Below are positions 1 to 8,684 of a DNA stretch of 64,000 bases, piece by piece (within the stretch, counting starts at the first letter, position 1; each line of letters starts with the position of its first letter). The notes under the pieces were generated by a model. That model saw only the letters and a program-made list of their open reading frames with translations. It was not told the origin of the DNA and ran no database searches. The position numbers and the translations under genes are program-made. The stretch is from Polaribacter batillariae (GTDB lineage Bacteria; Bacteroidota; Bacteroidia; Flavobacteriales; Flavobacteriaceae), in NCBI RefSeq assembly GCF_017498485.1, contig NZ_CP071795.1:3532501-3596500 (forward strand), in the 5' to 3' direction.

Positions 1-482
1 TTTTCCCAATCGAAACCAACACCAGCTACTTTTTCTTGAATTCTACTTGCTTTAACAACTGCTGGTAAACTTTTTGGGACACCTTCTAAAACAGAATCTT
101 TGCCCTCTTTTAGTTTTAGTTGTTCCCAATTTCGTTTTACATCTTCTTCATTTTCAACTTTTACATCACCATAAATATGTGGATGCCTAGAGACTAATTT
201 ATCTGAAATAGAGTTCGCAACATCTGCAATATCAAAGGCTTTTTTCTCGCTTCCTATTTTTGCATAAAAAACAATGTGCAATAAAAGGTCACCTAATTCT
301 TTTTTTATTTCTGGTAAATCGTTGTTAAGAATAGCATCCGCTAATTCGTAAGTTTCTTCGATAGTTAAATGACGTAAGCTTTCTAGGGTTTGTTTTTTGT
401 CCCAAGGACATTGTTCACGAAGCTCGTCCATGATATCTAACAAACGATTAAAAGCGGCTAATTGCTGTTTTCTTGTATTCAT
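1..482 (-). CDS. mazG: MazG nucleoside triphosphate pyrophosphohydrolase, 3' end cut by window
   Basis: MazG hydrolyses nucleoside triphosphates to monophosphate and pyrophosphate, cleaning non-canonical NTPs from the pool. The ATG lies at 482-480 and about 160 codons are visible before the left window edge, so the C-terminal part is missing. The visible part starts MNTRKQQLAAFNRLLDIMDE and carries CPWDKKQT, the metal-binding EETYELADA (ExxE) and KKELGDLLLH (ExxD), which are hallmarks of the family, and later SRHPHIYGD. It is the last visible gene of a minus-strand run with DUF5606, def and ruvX. Identification is firm; completeness cannot be judged. Confidence 0.93.
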   Translation of the reverse strand, partial: MNTRKQQLAAFNRLLDIMDELREQCPWDKKQTLESLRHLTIEETYELADAILNNDLPEIKKELGDLLLHIVFYAKIGSEKKAFDIADVANSISDKLVSRHPHIYGDVKVENEEDVKRNWEQLKLKEGKDSVLEGVPKSLPAVVKASRIQEKVAGVGFDWE

Positions 483-545
483 TTTTTTATTGAAGTAACA
501 ATTAGTAGCTTTTCTAAGCTAAAAACTGAAATTGTTTGCTGAGAA

Positions 546-965
546 TTATTCTGCTTTTATTTCTTCAGAAGTTTCTTCAGTTTTAGAAAAATCCATACCA
601 GATTTTACCAATAAGTTATACCACTGAATTACCTTTTTAATGTTTGAAGTGTAAACTCTTTCATCATCATAATTTGGTAAAACTTCTGCAAAAAAAGCTT
701 CTAGTTTTTTAGCACTTTCTTTGTGAGAAATTGCTTCTTTACCTTCCGTTTTTGTATGCATTGCTTTAAAAACATCTAATAAAGGTAAATCTTCTTCATA
801 GGTATAAATGGCAATGTTTTCTAACAAACTTACGTTTTGTGTAGCGTTAATTGCCAATCTTTTTTTATCTGTTAATGACTCAACAATAATTGCATTTTTA
901 GATTGCGAAATTACTTGGTATAAACCAGGTTTACCTGTAACTGATATAATTTTACTAAATTCCAT
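546..965 (-). CDS. DUF5606 domain-containing protein
   Basis: A 139-residue soluble protein, recognised as the Bacteroidota family DUF5606 by its opening (MEFSKIISVTGKPGLYQVIS) and the later NYDDERVYTSNIKKVIQWYN segment. The first 50 or so residues look like a small beta domain and the rest is helical. No catalytic motif is seen and the function is unknown. It lies between mazG (63 bases downstream) and def (98 bases upstream) in the same direction; the upstream gap holds a palindromic repeat, so co-transcription with def is uncertain. The tail is rich in Glu and Lys. Confidence 0.85.
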   Translation of the reverse strand: MEFSKIISVTGKPGLYQVISQSKNAIIVESLTDKKRLAINATQNVSLLENIAIYTYEEDLPLLDVFKAMHTKTEGKEAISHKESAKKLEAFFAEVLPNYDDERVYTSNIKKVIQWYNLLVKSGMDFSKTEETSEEIKAE

Positions 966-984
966 ATGTATATTTTTTGAAATG

Positions 985-1050
985 GCTCCTTGAGCGCAGT
1001 AGAGAGGTTGGTTTTATCGAAAACCTATAGTTCTCGACTGCGCTTAAACA
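985..1050. repeat. Dispersed palindromic element, GCGCAGTCGAGA family (copy 1)
   Basis: Lies between def and the DUF5606 gene. One arm reads TTGAGCGCAGTAGAGAGGTT and the other TTCTCGACTGCGCTTAAAC, so the two can pair as a long hairpin around an AT-rich middle. Closely related copies lie at 34956-35014, inside menD (17247-17303), as a short form inside argS, and at about 59988. It may serve as a transcript-end hairpin, but the family is dispersed rather than gene-specific. Confidence 0.75.
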
Positions 1051-1062
1051 GTCATAATTTTT

Positions 1063-1653
1063 TTATTTACCTTTTTTTAAGTTCGGAAAACGCATTCGAT
1101 ATTCTACGTTAATTTTTCCTTTAGAAATATTGTCTAATTTCTTTTTAATAATTCTTTTTTTTAATGAAGATAATTTGTCTGTAAACAAAATTCCTTCGAT
1201 ATGATCGTATTCGTGCTGAAAAACTCTTGCTGCCAAACCGTCTAGAGTTTCGGTGTGTGTGTTAAAGTTTTCATCTTGATATTGAATGATTATTTTTGGC
1301 TGTCGAAAAACATCTTCACGAACATCTGGGATGCTTAAACAACCTTCGTTAAATGCCCATTGATCACCTTCTTCTTCTAAAATTTGAGCATTGATAAATA
1401 CTTTATTAAAGTTTTTTAATGTTTCTCTTTCTTTTTCAGATAAATCTTCGTCTTCCGAAAAAGGCGAAGCATCTATAATAAATAAACGAATGGCTTTGCC
1501 AATTTGTGGAGCCGCCAAACCAACACCAGAAGCATTGTACATGGTTTCCTTCATATTGGTGATTAATTTGTCTAAATCTTTATAGTCTGGTTCTATCTTT
1601 ACAGCTACTTTTCTTAAAATAGGATCTCCGTAAGCAACAATTGGTAAAATCAT
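1063..1653 (-). CDS. def: Peptide deformylase
   Basis: Removes the formyl group from the N-terminal methionine of new proteins at the ribosome. All three family motifs are present in the 196 residues: GVGLAAPQIG (43-52), EGCLSIP (103-109, with the metal-ligand Cys) and QHEYDH (146-151, two His ligands and the catalytic Glu). Length is usual for a Bacteroidota deformylase. It follows ruvX (53 bases upstream) in the same direction, an arrangement common in this phylum, and probably shares its transcript. The C-terminal 35 residues are Lys/Arg-rich. Confidence 0.97.
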   Translation of the reverse strand: MILPIVAYGDPILRKVAVKIEPDYKDLDKLITNMKETMYNASGVGLAAPQIGKAIRLFIIDASPFSEDEDLSEKERETLKNFNKVFINAQILEEEGDQWAFNEGCLSIPDVREDVFRQPKIIIQYQDENFNTHTETLDGLAARVFQHEYDHIEGILFTDKLSSLKKRIIKKKLDNISKGKINVEYRMRFPNLKKGK

Positions 1654-1706
1654 TTTCTTAATTTTTTAAAGAATGCAAAAGTACGAAGATTGTAGGTTGT
1701 ATAAAA

Positions 1707-2117
1707 TTATTTGCTATATAAATACGATTGCAAAATAATTGTGGCACTAATTTTATCTACTAAGGCTTTATTTTTGCGTTGTTTTTTCTTCATTCCACTA
1801 TCAATTATTGTTTGAAACGCCATTTTAGAGGTAAAACGTTCATCTACTCTTGTTACTGGAATTGAAGGAATTTGTTGTTTTAATTTTTTTAAAAAAGGAA
1901 GAATTAAGGCTTCGCTTTCGCTTTCGGAATTGTTCATTTGCTTTGGTTCTCCTACCAAAAAAAGACTTACTTTTTCTTTTTGAATATAATTTTTTAAAAA
2001 CGGAATTAATTCGGAAGTATCGACCGTAGTTAAACCAGAAGCAATTATTTGCATTTCGTCTGTAACTGCAATTCCTGTTCTTTTTTTTCCAAAATCTATG
2101 GCTAAAATTCTTGACAT
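1707..2117 (-). CDS. ruvX: Holliday junction resolvase-like RuvX/YqgF nuclease
   Basis: A 136-residue RNase H-fold protein of the YqgF/RuvX family, which acts on 16S rRNA 5'-end maturation and/or Holliday junctions. The N-terminal RILAIDFGKKRTGIAVTD holds the first catalytic Asp. VGEPKQMN in the middle, DERFTS, and the C-terminal DKISATIILQSYL with the last acidic residue complete the active site. It is the first gene of the minus-strand run ruvX-def. The gap to the divergent gene at 2221 is about 100 bases and AT-rich, so the promoter should lie there. Confidence 0.93.
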   Translation of the reverse strand: MSRILAIDFGKKRTGIAVTDEMQIIASGLTTVDTSELIPFLKNYIQKEKVSLFLVGEPKQMNNSESESEALILPFLKKLKQQIPSIPVTRVDERFTSKMAFQTIIDSGMKKKQRKNKALVDKISATIILQSYLYSK

Positions 2118-2220
2118 TAATAATTTTTTGGTAAAGATACTTTTAAAATTTCAAAAATAAATAAATCTAAAAATTAGGTTATTATAAGGCTTTTATTTTT
2201 TTTTGTATAAAATTTTAATT

Positions 2221-3033
2221 ATGAAACTATTAGCAGTTTTGGTGAATTTTGGTGACGAACAACTTGATTATTTAGAGGAAGTTGTAAGAGAATTAAAAAA
2301 TTTTAAAAAATACCAAGTAACTGTTATTGTACAATCTAATATCTCTTTAAATATTAAAGGCATTGACGTAGTAAATGTTGTAAAATTAAACAATTACCAA
2401 CTTTTACCATTAACGTGTAGAGCAGAAATTTGGAAAAGAAAAGATGATTTTGACGTTTTTATTTATGGTGAAAATGACCATCTGTTTTTAGAATCTCATG
2501 TAGATAAACATATAGAGTACAGCAAAATTCTCCCAGAAAATAGAGTCTCAGGTCTAATACAAATAGAAAAAAGCACAGAAGGTATTTTTTACGTAGGTTA
2601 TCATAGCCATTTTGATTGGGATTTTAATTCTGTAGAAGCTCATGGTGGTAAGCAATTTGCATATTTTAACAATACACACCAAGCTACTTTTATATTAACC
2701 AAAAAACAGTTAGAAAAAGTAGGAGAAAACATCAATTTTAATAAATTAATTAGGTATAAACCTTCTTATTTAATTAACAATTTGGTAAATTCTTTAAGAA
2801 AAAAAGTAGGCAAACCCATTAAAGAGCCCTATAAATATAGCTTAAAGTGTAAAGTAAATACAGATGTTTATGATTTTGGAGGCATGAAAAAATTAATCTG
2901 CATTTCAGAATTCAAAGACAATTTAATTCACCATTTACCAAACTTATATATAAAAGGTTTAAAAGGAAGAACAAAATTAAATTCAGATGAAGAAAGAATG
3001 AACAATGCTCTTACCAAACTTTTAAATGAATAA
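2221..3033 (+). CDS. Uncharacterised protein, possibly glycosyltransferase-like
   Basis: A 270-residue protein that I do not recognise as a named family. I chose the ATG at 2221 (MKLLAVLVNFGDEQLDYLEE); an in-frame TTG six codons upstream is less likely. The N-terminal half alternates strands and helices like a nucleotide-sugar-binding fold, and VFIYGENDHLFLESH (about residues 79-93) sits where GT-A enzymes carry their acidic metal-binding motif. Neighbours are dapD and a GT2, and more glycan genes follow, so a role in surface glycan assembly is plausible but only inferred. Confidence 0.6.
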   Translation: MKLLAVLVNFGDEQLDYLEEVVRELKNFKKYQVTVIVQSNISLNIKGIDVVNVVKLNNYQLLPLTCRAEIWKRKDDFDVFIYGENDHLFLESHVDKHIEYSKILPENRVSGLIQIEKSTEGIFYVGYHSHFDWDFNSVEAHGGKQFAYFNNTHQATFILTKKQLEKVGENINFNKLIRYKPSYLINNLVNSLRKKVGKPIKEPYKYSLKCKVNTDVYDFGGMKKLICISEFKDNLIHHLPNLYIKGLKGRTKLNSDEERMNNALTKLLNE

Positions 3034-3106
3034 AGTACAGATTTTAACAAACCAAAAATATCTGTTTAAAAAATGTATCTTCGCTTTTCGTTTTTACAGA
3101 TAGATT

Positions 3107-3114
3107 TATATTTG
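3107..3114 (+). promoter_or_regulatory. Bacteroidota -7 element (TATATTTG) for dapD
   Basis: TATATTTG matches the TAnnTTTG consensus of Bacteroidota housekeeping promoters and lies 19 bases before the dapD ATG at 3134. No good TTG is seen 19-21 bases upstream, so only the -7 part is supported. Confidence 0.5.
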
Positions 3115-3133
3115 CAGAAATTAATTTATTACC

Positions 3134-3949
3134 ATGAAAGAAATTAGAGAAATTATAGAATTGGCTTGGGAAAATCGCAATTTACTTAAAGAGCAAAACA
3201 CCATAGATGCTATTAGAAAAGTAGTTGATTTATTAGATAAAGGAGAATTAAGAGTTGCAGAACCAACAGCAGAAGGCTGGCAAGTAAACGAATGGGTAAA
3301 AAAAGCAGTTGTTTTGTATTTCCCAATTCAGAAAATGGAAACTTTAGAGGCAGGTATTTTTGAATATCATGATAAAATTCCGTTAAAGAAAAATTTTGCA
3401 GAAAGAGGAGTTAGAGTGGTGCCAAATGCTGTTGCAAGACATGGAGCTTACATTTCTGCTGGTACCATTTTAATGCCAAGCTATGTAAATATTGGGGCTT
3501 ATGTAGATGAAGGAACCATGGTAGATACATGGGCTACAGTAGGTTCTTGTGCACAAATTGGTAAGAATGTTCATCTTTCTGGAGGTGTAGGAATTGGTGG
3601 TGTTTTAGAACCATTACAAGCAGCTCCAGTAATTATAGAAGATGGCGCATTTATTGGCTCTAGATGCATTGTTGTAGAAGGTGTTAGAGTAGAAAAAGAG
3701 GCTGTTTTAGGTGCCAATGTGGTATTAACAATGAGTACAAAAATTATAGACGTAACTGGAGACGAGCCTGTAGAAATGAAAGGAAGAGTTCCTGCAAGAT
3801 CTGTAGTAATTCCAGGAAGCTATACAAAGAAATTTGCGGCAGGAGAATTTAACGTTCCTTGTGCGTTAATTATTGGAAAAAGAAAAGAAAGCACAAATAA
3901 GAAAACCTCTTTAAACGACGCCTTACGCGAATACGACGTTGCAGTTTAA
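3134..3949 (+). CDS. dapD: 2,3,4,5-tetrahydropyridine-2,6-dicarboxylate N-succinyltransferase
   Basis: Succinylates tetrahydrodipicolinate in the diaminopimelate/lysine pathway, which feeds peptidoglycan. The 271 residues match the usual DapD length. The left-handed beta-helix hexapeptide repeats are plain from about residue 95 on (for example GAYISAGTILMPSYVNIGAY, then IGKNVHLSGGVGIGG and IEDGAFIGSRCIVVEGV), and the end has the typical VIPGSYTKKFAAGEFNVPCA. A -7 promoter element lies just upstream. The GT2 gene follows after 15 bases, so the two may be co-transcribed although unrelated in function. Confidence 0.96.
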   Translation: MKEIREIIELAWENRNLLKEQNTIDAIRKVVDLLDKGELRVAEPTAEGWQVNEWVKKAVVLYFPIQKMETLEAGIFEYHDKIPLKKNFAERGVRVVPNAVARHGAYISAGTILMPSYVNIGAYVDEGTMVDTWATVGSCAQIGKNVHLSGGVGIGGVLEPLQAAPVIIEDGAFIGSRCIVVEGVRVEKEAVLGANVVLTMSTKIIDVTGDEPVEMKGRVPARSVVIPGSYTKKFAAGEFNVPCALIIGKRKESTNKKTSLNDALREYDVAV

Positions 3950-3964
3950 GAGTTTTAATAAGCT

Positions 3965-4720
3965 ATGACAAAAATTTCGGCAATTATACCCACACTAAAT
4001 GAAGAAATTCATATAAAAGATGCAATAAAATCTGTTGGTTTTGCTGATGAAATTATAGTTATCGATTCTTTTAGCACAGACAAAACTGTCGAGATTGCAG
4101 AAAAATACAATGTAAAAATCATCAAACGAAAGTTTGATGATTTTTCTTCTCAAAAAAACTTTGCCATCGAGCAAGCGAAACATCCCTGGATTTATGTTTT
4201 AGATGCAGACGAAAGAGTAACTCCAAAAGTTGAAAAAGAAATTTTAGAGGCTGTACAAAATCCCCATAAATTTGTTGGTTTTTACGTTCGAAGAACTTTT
4301 TATTTTGCAGGAGAAAAAATAAATTATTGTGGTTGGCAAAGAGATAAAGTAGTTCGTTTATTTTTAAAAGAGCACTGCAAATATATAGGTGTTGTTCACG
4401 AAACCATTAAAACGACTGGTAAATTAGGTTTTTTTAAACATAAAATAAATCATTTTGGGTACAGAAGTTACGATCATTTTATCGCCAAAATTCATCATTA
4501 TGCTTCTTTAAAAGCAAAAGATTTACACAAACAAGGTAAAAAAGTAGGGTTGTTTCATATTCTTGTAAAACCTCCTGCGAGATTTTTTATTCATTATATA
4601 ATTCGATTGGGATTTTTAGACGGTTTTGCAGGAATTATTTTAGCAAAAACTTTAGCGTATTCTGTGCTAACGAGGTATATAAAGTTGTGGCTTTTAAATA
4701 AGGGAATTAAAGAAAGTTAG
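3965..4720 (+). CDS. Glycosyltransferase family 2 (WaaE/KdtX-like)
   Basis: A 251-residue GT2 enzyme resembling the beta-1,4-glucosyltransferases of LPS inner core (WaaE/KdtX type). The nucleotide-binding start SAIIPTLNEEIHIKDAI and the metal-binding DADE (in YVLDADERV, near residue 79) are clear. NYCGWQRDKVVRLF and VVHETI are typical of this subgroup. The C-terminus (residues 190-245) is hydrophobic and may sit on the membrane. Starts 15 bases after dapD. Its end overlaps the convergent GT25 gene by 14 bases. The acceptor sugar cannot be told from sequence. Confidence 0.88.
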   Translation: MTKISAIIPTLNEEIHIKDAIKSVGFADEIIVIDSFSTDKTVEIAEKYNVKIIKRKFDDFSSQKNFAIEQAKHPWIYVLDADERVTPKVEKEILEAVQNPHKFVGFYVRRTFYFAGEKINYCGWQRDKVVRLFLKEHCKYIGVVHETIKTTGKLGFFKHKINHFGYRSYDHFIAKIHHYASLKAKDLHKQGKKVGLFHILVKPPARFFIHYIIRLGFLDGFAGIILAKTLAYSVLTRYIKLWLLNKGIKES

Positions 4721-5462
4721 TTTTTTTATAAAAAAAGTAATTACCAATAAATCGATACGTTTTATATGTAATTAACGTGATTAATTGCCAAAAAGGTCGA
4801 ATAACTTCTCTCAATATTTTCTTGAACTTTGGCATTTTCTTTTGCTGAATCGTAGTTCCACCCACATTTTTATCATTACTACTTACATACCTTTTATTGG
4901 TAGTTAAAACAGGCGTTTTATGTTTAAAAACATCTTGTTTTAAAACATCGATAGGAGAATAGTATGTAGTTAAGTTTTTAGAAAGTGTTTCAGCGGCTTT
5001 TTTACCAATAATTTGTCCTGTTGTTTGTAATGAAGGAATTAAAAAAGTACTTGTTAATAAATCTGATTTTAACTTAAAAAAACCTTTTCTACCAGAAATA
5101 TCTAAAAAATCGTTCTTAGAAATTGATTTTAAAAGTGCACTTAAATCTGTAAAAAAATCTTCTGTTAATAAAGCATCATCTTCTAAAACCAACGCAAAAT
5201 CTTCTTTTTGAGTGGCGATTATTTTCCATAAATCGAAATATGTTTTTGTTAAACCGATTTCGCCATCATTTAAATATGGGTAATGTGTTAAAATATTGTG
5301 TTGGTTTTTCGCTTTTTTTAAAAAATCTTGTGACAATTCTTTTCCATAAACTGCTGGCATTCTCGTTAATGGAACATTCAATTTTTTAAATTGATTTTCC
5401 ATAAAACTCCTGCGCTCCAGACTTTTGTCTAAATTGATGTAATATACTTTGTAAGAACTCAT
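4707..5462 (-). CDS. Glycosyltransferase family 25 (LPS biosynthesis)
   Basis: A 251-residue GT25 enzyme, the family of bacterial lipooligosaccharide galactosyltransferases. The N-terminus SYKVYYINLDKSLERRSFM and the acidic VLEDDALL motif are diagnostic. The ATG at 5462 overlaps the stop codon of the fucosyltransferase gene (ATGA arrangement), which argues for this start over the TTG four codons upstream and suggests translational coupling. The last 30 residues are basic and aromatic. The 3' end overlaps the convergent GT2 gene. Likely acts at the inner membrane on a lipid-linked glycan. Confidence 0.88.
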   Translation of the reverse strand: MSSYKVYYINLDKSLERRSFMENQFKKLNVPLTRMPAVYGKELSQDFLKKAKNQHNILTHYPYLNDGEIGLTKTYFDLWKIIATQKEDFALVLEDDALLTEDFFTDLSALLKSISKNDFLDISGRKGFFKLKSDLLTSTFLIPSLQTTGQIIGKKAAETLSKNLTTYYSPIDVLKQDVFKHKTPVLTTNKRYVSSNDKNVGGTTIQQKKMPKFKKILREVIRPFWQLITLITYKTYRFIGNYFFYKKTNFL

Positions 5463-6262
5463 ATTTTTATCCAATTTTCGCAGGCAATTTCATTTTCTTT
5501 ATTTACAAACCATTGTTTTGGAGCAATTATTGTTTTGTTTTCAAATGTATTTAACCAAGCTCCCCACCAAGAAAAACTACTATTCGCAGTAATATTATGG
5601 TTGCAGATACTCATTAAATACATGTCTTCGTGAGGAATTGTTTTATGATCGATATAAATAGCGTTTTCTAATGTTAAGTTTTCTTTCGTCCAAGAAATAT
5701 CATCAGAAAAAATAAAAAAATGTACTTCTTTATGCTCTTTTTTAATCAATTTAATGGCTTTTTCATAGTAGTCTAAACTACAAGTTCCATGAACGGTATT
5801 TGCTTTTTTATCGGAAACGTAATCTCCTCTTCGAATATGTAAAGAACAACTTGTATTCGCTTCTAAAATCTGTTTCTTATAGTTTTTTGTTGATGTAGAA
5901 AGTTCATCAATAATTGTAAATTGCTCTAATAAAATAGTTCTTATTTCTGAAAAATATTTTTCTGTTTGGAAATATCCCTTTACATATTTGTTTCCTTTTA
6001 AAGATTTTAAAGAAGCGTCAAATAATAAGCTTTTTTCTTTTTTATGCTGAAAAAAAGTGATTTTTGACATTAAATTAGTAAAGTTCGAGGCATATTTTAA
6101 ATCAATTTTATATTTGTCTAAATGATAACCACCATGTAATTTGTATTTTTTAAAAGCAGAAACATCTAATTTTACAGTACAACCTTGCTGTTCTAATGCT
6201 TTTGCATATGCATATTGAAACATCTGATTTCCTAAACCACCAAGAATTCTAACAATTATCAT
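5459..6262 (-). CDS. Alpha-1,2-fucosyltransferase (GT11)
   Basis: Transfers fucose from GDP-fucose to a galactose or similar acceptor on a surface glycan. The 267 residues carry the GT11 signatures: RILGGLGNQMFQYAYAKAL at the N-terminus, HIRRGDYV (the HxRRGDY motif) in the middle, and SSFSWWGAWL near the end. The stop codon overlaps the start of the GT25 gene, so both belong to one transcript. A TACTTTTG -7 element lies at 6299-6292 on this strand. No GDP-fucose synthesis genes lie in this window, so the donor must come from elsewhere. Confidence 0.92.
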   Translation of the reverse strand: MIIVRILGGLGNQMFQYAYAKALEQQGCTVKLDVSAFKKYKLHGGYHLDKYKIDLKYASNFTNLMSKITFFQHKKEKSLLFDASLKSLKGNKYVKGYFQTEKYFSEIRTILLEQFTIIDELSTSTKNYKKQILEANTSCSLHIRRGDYVSDKKANTVHGTCSLDYYEKAIKLIKKEHKEVHFFIFSDDISWTKENLTLENAIYIDHKTIPHEDMYLMSICNHNITANSSFSWWGAWLNTFENKTIIAPKQWFVNKENEIACENWIKI

Positions 6263-6291
6263 TTTTAATAGAATCTTTTAAAAGATAAAAA

Positions 6292-6299
6292 CAAAAGTA
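6292..6299 (-). promoter_or_regulatory. -7 element (TACTTTTG) for the fucosyltransferase operon
   Basis: Read on the minus strand this is TACTTTTG, a match to TAnnTTTG, 29 bases before the fucosyltransferase ATG. No TTG at the expected distance, so support is partial. Confidence 0.4.
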
Positions 6300-6354
6300 C
6301 AAATGTTCTTATAATTTTCTTTCATCAATTTTATGTTTAAAGGAATATAAACAA

Positions 6355-6362
6355 TAAATTTG
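6355..6362 (+). promoter_or_regulatory. -7 element (TAAATTTG) for the CCA-adding enzyme
   Basis: TAAATTTG matches TAnnTTTG and lies 19 bases before the ATG at 6382. It is divergent from the fucosyltransferase promoter in the same 119-base gap. Confidence 0.5.
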
Positions 6363-6381
6363 CCATCACTTTTTAATAATT

Positions 6382-7794
6382 ATGAATTACAAAGAAGCCA
6401 TATCTTCAGAAATTTTCACAATCATTTCAAAAGCCTCTAAACAATTAGCTATAGAAAGCTACGTTATTGGTGGTTTTGTACGTGATTTTTTGTTAAAAAG
6501 AGGAAATGCAAAAGACATAGATGTTGTTGCAGTTGGCAGTGGAATTGATTTGGCCTTAAAAGTTTCTTCGTTATTGCCAAACAAACCCAAAGTACAGGTT
6601 TTTAAAACTTACGGAACTGCAATGTTGCGTTTTAAAGATATTGAAATAGAGTTTGTGGGTGCCAGAAAAGAATCTTATTCAGAAGAAAGTAGAAACCCTG
6701 AAGTTACTGAAGGAACATTGCAAGACGACCAAAATAGGCGAGATTTTACCATAAATGCATTGGCTTTAAGTTTAAATGAAACCAATTTTGGAGAATTGTT
6801 AGATCCGTTTAACGGAATAGAAGATTTAGAAAACAAAATTATTAGAACACCTCTAGATCCAGATATTACGTATTCAGATGATCCTTTAAGAATGATGCGT
6901 GCCATTCGTTTTGCAACGCAACTGCATTTTAAAATCGAAAAACATTCGCTAAAAGCAATTTCTAAAAATTCTGAGAGGTTAAAAATAATTACGCGCGAAC
7001 GAATTGTAGATGAGCTACATAAAATATTAGCTTCTCCTAAACCTTCTATTGGGTTTTTATTGTTGTATAAAACGCGTTTATTACATCAAATTCTTCCAGA
7101 GATTGTCGCTTTAAAAGGAGTAGAGGAAGTAGAAGGGCAAAAACATAAAGACAATTTTTACCACACGTTCGAAGTGGTAGATAATATTGCTAAAAACACC
7201 GACAATGTTTGGCTACGTTGGGCAGCTTTATTGCACGATATTGGAAAAGCACCCACTAAAAAATTCAGTAAAAAAGTAGGATGGACTTTCCATGCCCACG
7301 AATTTGTGGGTTCTAAAATGGTTTACAAAATATTTAAACGTTTAAAAATGCCATTGAATAACAAAATGAAATTTGTTCAAAAAATGGTGTTGCTAAGTTC
7401 GAGACCCATTGTATTGGCAAGTGAAGTTACAGATTCTGCAGTAAGGCGTTTAATTTTTGATGCTGGCGAAGATATCGATTCTTTAATGACGCTTTGCGAA
7501 GCAGATATTACCACAAAAAACCCAAAGAAATTTAAGCGCTATCATCAAAATTTTGAGTTGGTTCGTACTAAAATAAAAGAGGTAGAAGAAAGAGATAGAG
7601 TACGCAATTTTCAACCACCCATTTCGGGTGAAGAAATTATGACAGCTTTCAACTTAAAACCTTGTAGAGAAATTGGTCAAATAAAAGAAGCGATTAAAGA
7701 AGCGATTTTAGATGGAAAAATTCCTAATGAACACAAAGCCTGTTACGATTTTATGATTGAAAAAGGAAAGGAATTGGGGTTAAAAAGAGATTAA
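6382..7794 (+). CDS. cca: CCA-adding tRNA nucleotidyltransferase / poly(A) polymerase-type with HD domain
   Basis: Adds or repairs the CCA end of tRNAs. The 470 residues show the class II nucleotidyltransferase head (YVIGGFVRDFLL then DIDVVAVG with the two metal-binding Asp), the RRDFTINALAL motif, and a C-terminal HD domain (LLHDIGKAPT) that may have phosphohydrolase activity. Length is usual for the Bacteroidota enzymes with the HD extension. Preceded by a -7 element. Its 3' end overlaps the convergent DUF6492-like gene by 15 bases. Confidence 0.93.
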   Translation: MNYKEAISSEIFTIISKASKQLAIESYVIGGFVRDFLLKRGNAKDIDVVAVGSGIDLALKVSSLLPNKPKVQVFKTYGTAMLRFKDIEIEFVGARKESYSEESRNPEVTEGTLQDDQNRRDFTINALALSLNETNFGELLDPFNGIEDLENKIIRTPLDPDITYSDDPLRMMRAIRFATQLHFKIEKHSLKAISKNSERLKIITRERIVDELHKILASPKPSIGFLLLYKTRLLHQILPEIVALKGVEEVEGQKHKDNFYHTFEVVDNIAKNTDNVWLRWAALLHDIGKAPTKKFSKKVGWTFHAHEFVGSKMVYKIFKRLKMPLNNKMKFVQKMVLLSSRPIVLASEVTDSAVRRLIFDAGEDIDSLMTLCEADITTKNPKKFKRYHQNFELVRTKIKEVEERDRVRNFQPPISGEEIMTAFNLKPCREIGQIKEAIKEAILDGKIPNEHKACYDFMIEKGKELGLKRD

Positions 7795-8667
7795 AGTTTT
7801 AGAAGAGCTTTTAGATTTTTTTATAATTCCAATAAATAAAGAAAAAAAGATTGCTACTACTCTAATTGGTAAAGGGGTGTATTTTTTATGCCATTGTTCG
7901 AAAGACATGTAATCATAGACATAGGAAAATAATTTTAACCCTTTTTCACTTGGTTGTTTTCCAAGAAATCTGACTCCTTTTCTTGTTTTATTAAGATTTC
8001 TTATTATAAAACGTTCTTTATAAAACTTTGAAACATAATTACCATAAGTTTCGTATTCACTAAATCCACTTTTTTCTAAATTTACTGAATCGATTTTATC
8101 TAAAACATCAAACCACCAATTTTTATTTTTGGAAATTTTCAGCAACATTTCTTTTACGATTTCTTTATCGAACACTAAATATTCTGCTATAAAAGAAAAA
8201 TTTACTTGCTTTTTTAATCCGATAAGTTTTTCTAAAGTTATAAAATAAGGTTTATGATGTTCTTTTGTTTTCTCTAAGAAAACTTTATCGTCTTTTGAAA
8301 TAAATTGAATAGGCTTTAAAGCGACTGCATCTGCATCCCAGACCAAATATAGATTTGTTATAAAATTTAATTTAGAAATACTTAATTTTAGAAATTGTTG
8401 AAAATACCAGCCAGCTCTATTATAATCTACATTTCTTTTTTTAAAATATTCTTGGATATTATTTAAAATTAATCCATCTAAAATTTTATTCTCATCTAAG
8501 CAAATAACAGTATTTCCAAGAGCATTTTTTATAGCTTCGAAATTATCTTTTTTAGTAACGATGTAAATGTTATTAAAAGAAATATTTTTTATTAAAGAAG
8601 GAATGGTGTTATTAATAGCAAGTGAGAGTAAATTGGATTTTAGAGGAATTATAAGATCTAACTTCAT
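7780..8667 (-). CDS. DUF6492-like putative glycosyltransferase
   Basis: A 295-residue protein resembling the DUF6492 group, which appears in glycan clusters. Visible features: an N-terminal strand MKLDLIIPLKSNLL, NRAGWYFQQFLKLSI, and YLVWDADAVALKP, where DAD is a likely metal/nucleotide-sugar site (near residue 111). The C-terminus has a hydrophobic stretch (about 266-281) ending in a basic tail, so it may be membrane-attached. It follows the MsbA-like exporter by 17 bases on the same strand, which fits a role in building the exported glycan. Substrate unknown; family call by eye. Confidence 0.65.
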   Translation of the reverse strand: MKLDLIIPLKSNLLSLAINNTIPSLIKNISFNNIYIVTKKDNFEAIKNALGNTVICLDENKILDGLILNNIQEYFKKRNVDYNRAGWYFQQFLKLSISKLNFITNLYLVWDADAVALKPIQFISKDDKVFLEKTKEHHKPYFITLEKLIGLKKQVNFSFIAEYLVFDKEIVKEMLLKISKNKNWWFDVLDKIDSVNLEKSGFSEYETYGNYVSKFYKERFIIRNLNKTRKGVRFLGKQPSEKGLKLFSYVYDYMSFEQWHKKYTPLPIRVVAIFFSLFIGIIKKSKSSSKTLISF

Positions 8668-8684
8668 TGGAACGCTATATACGA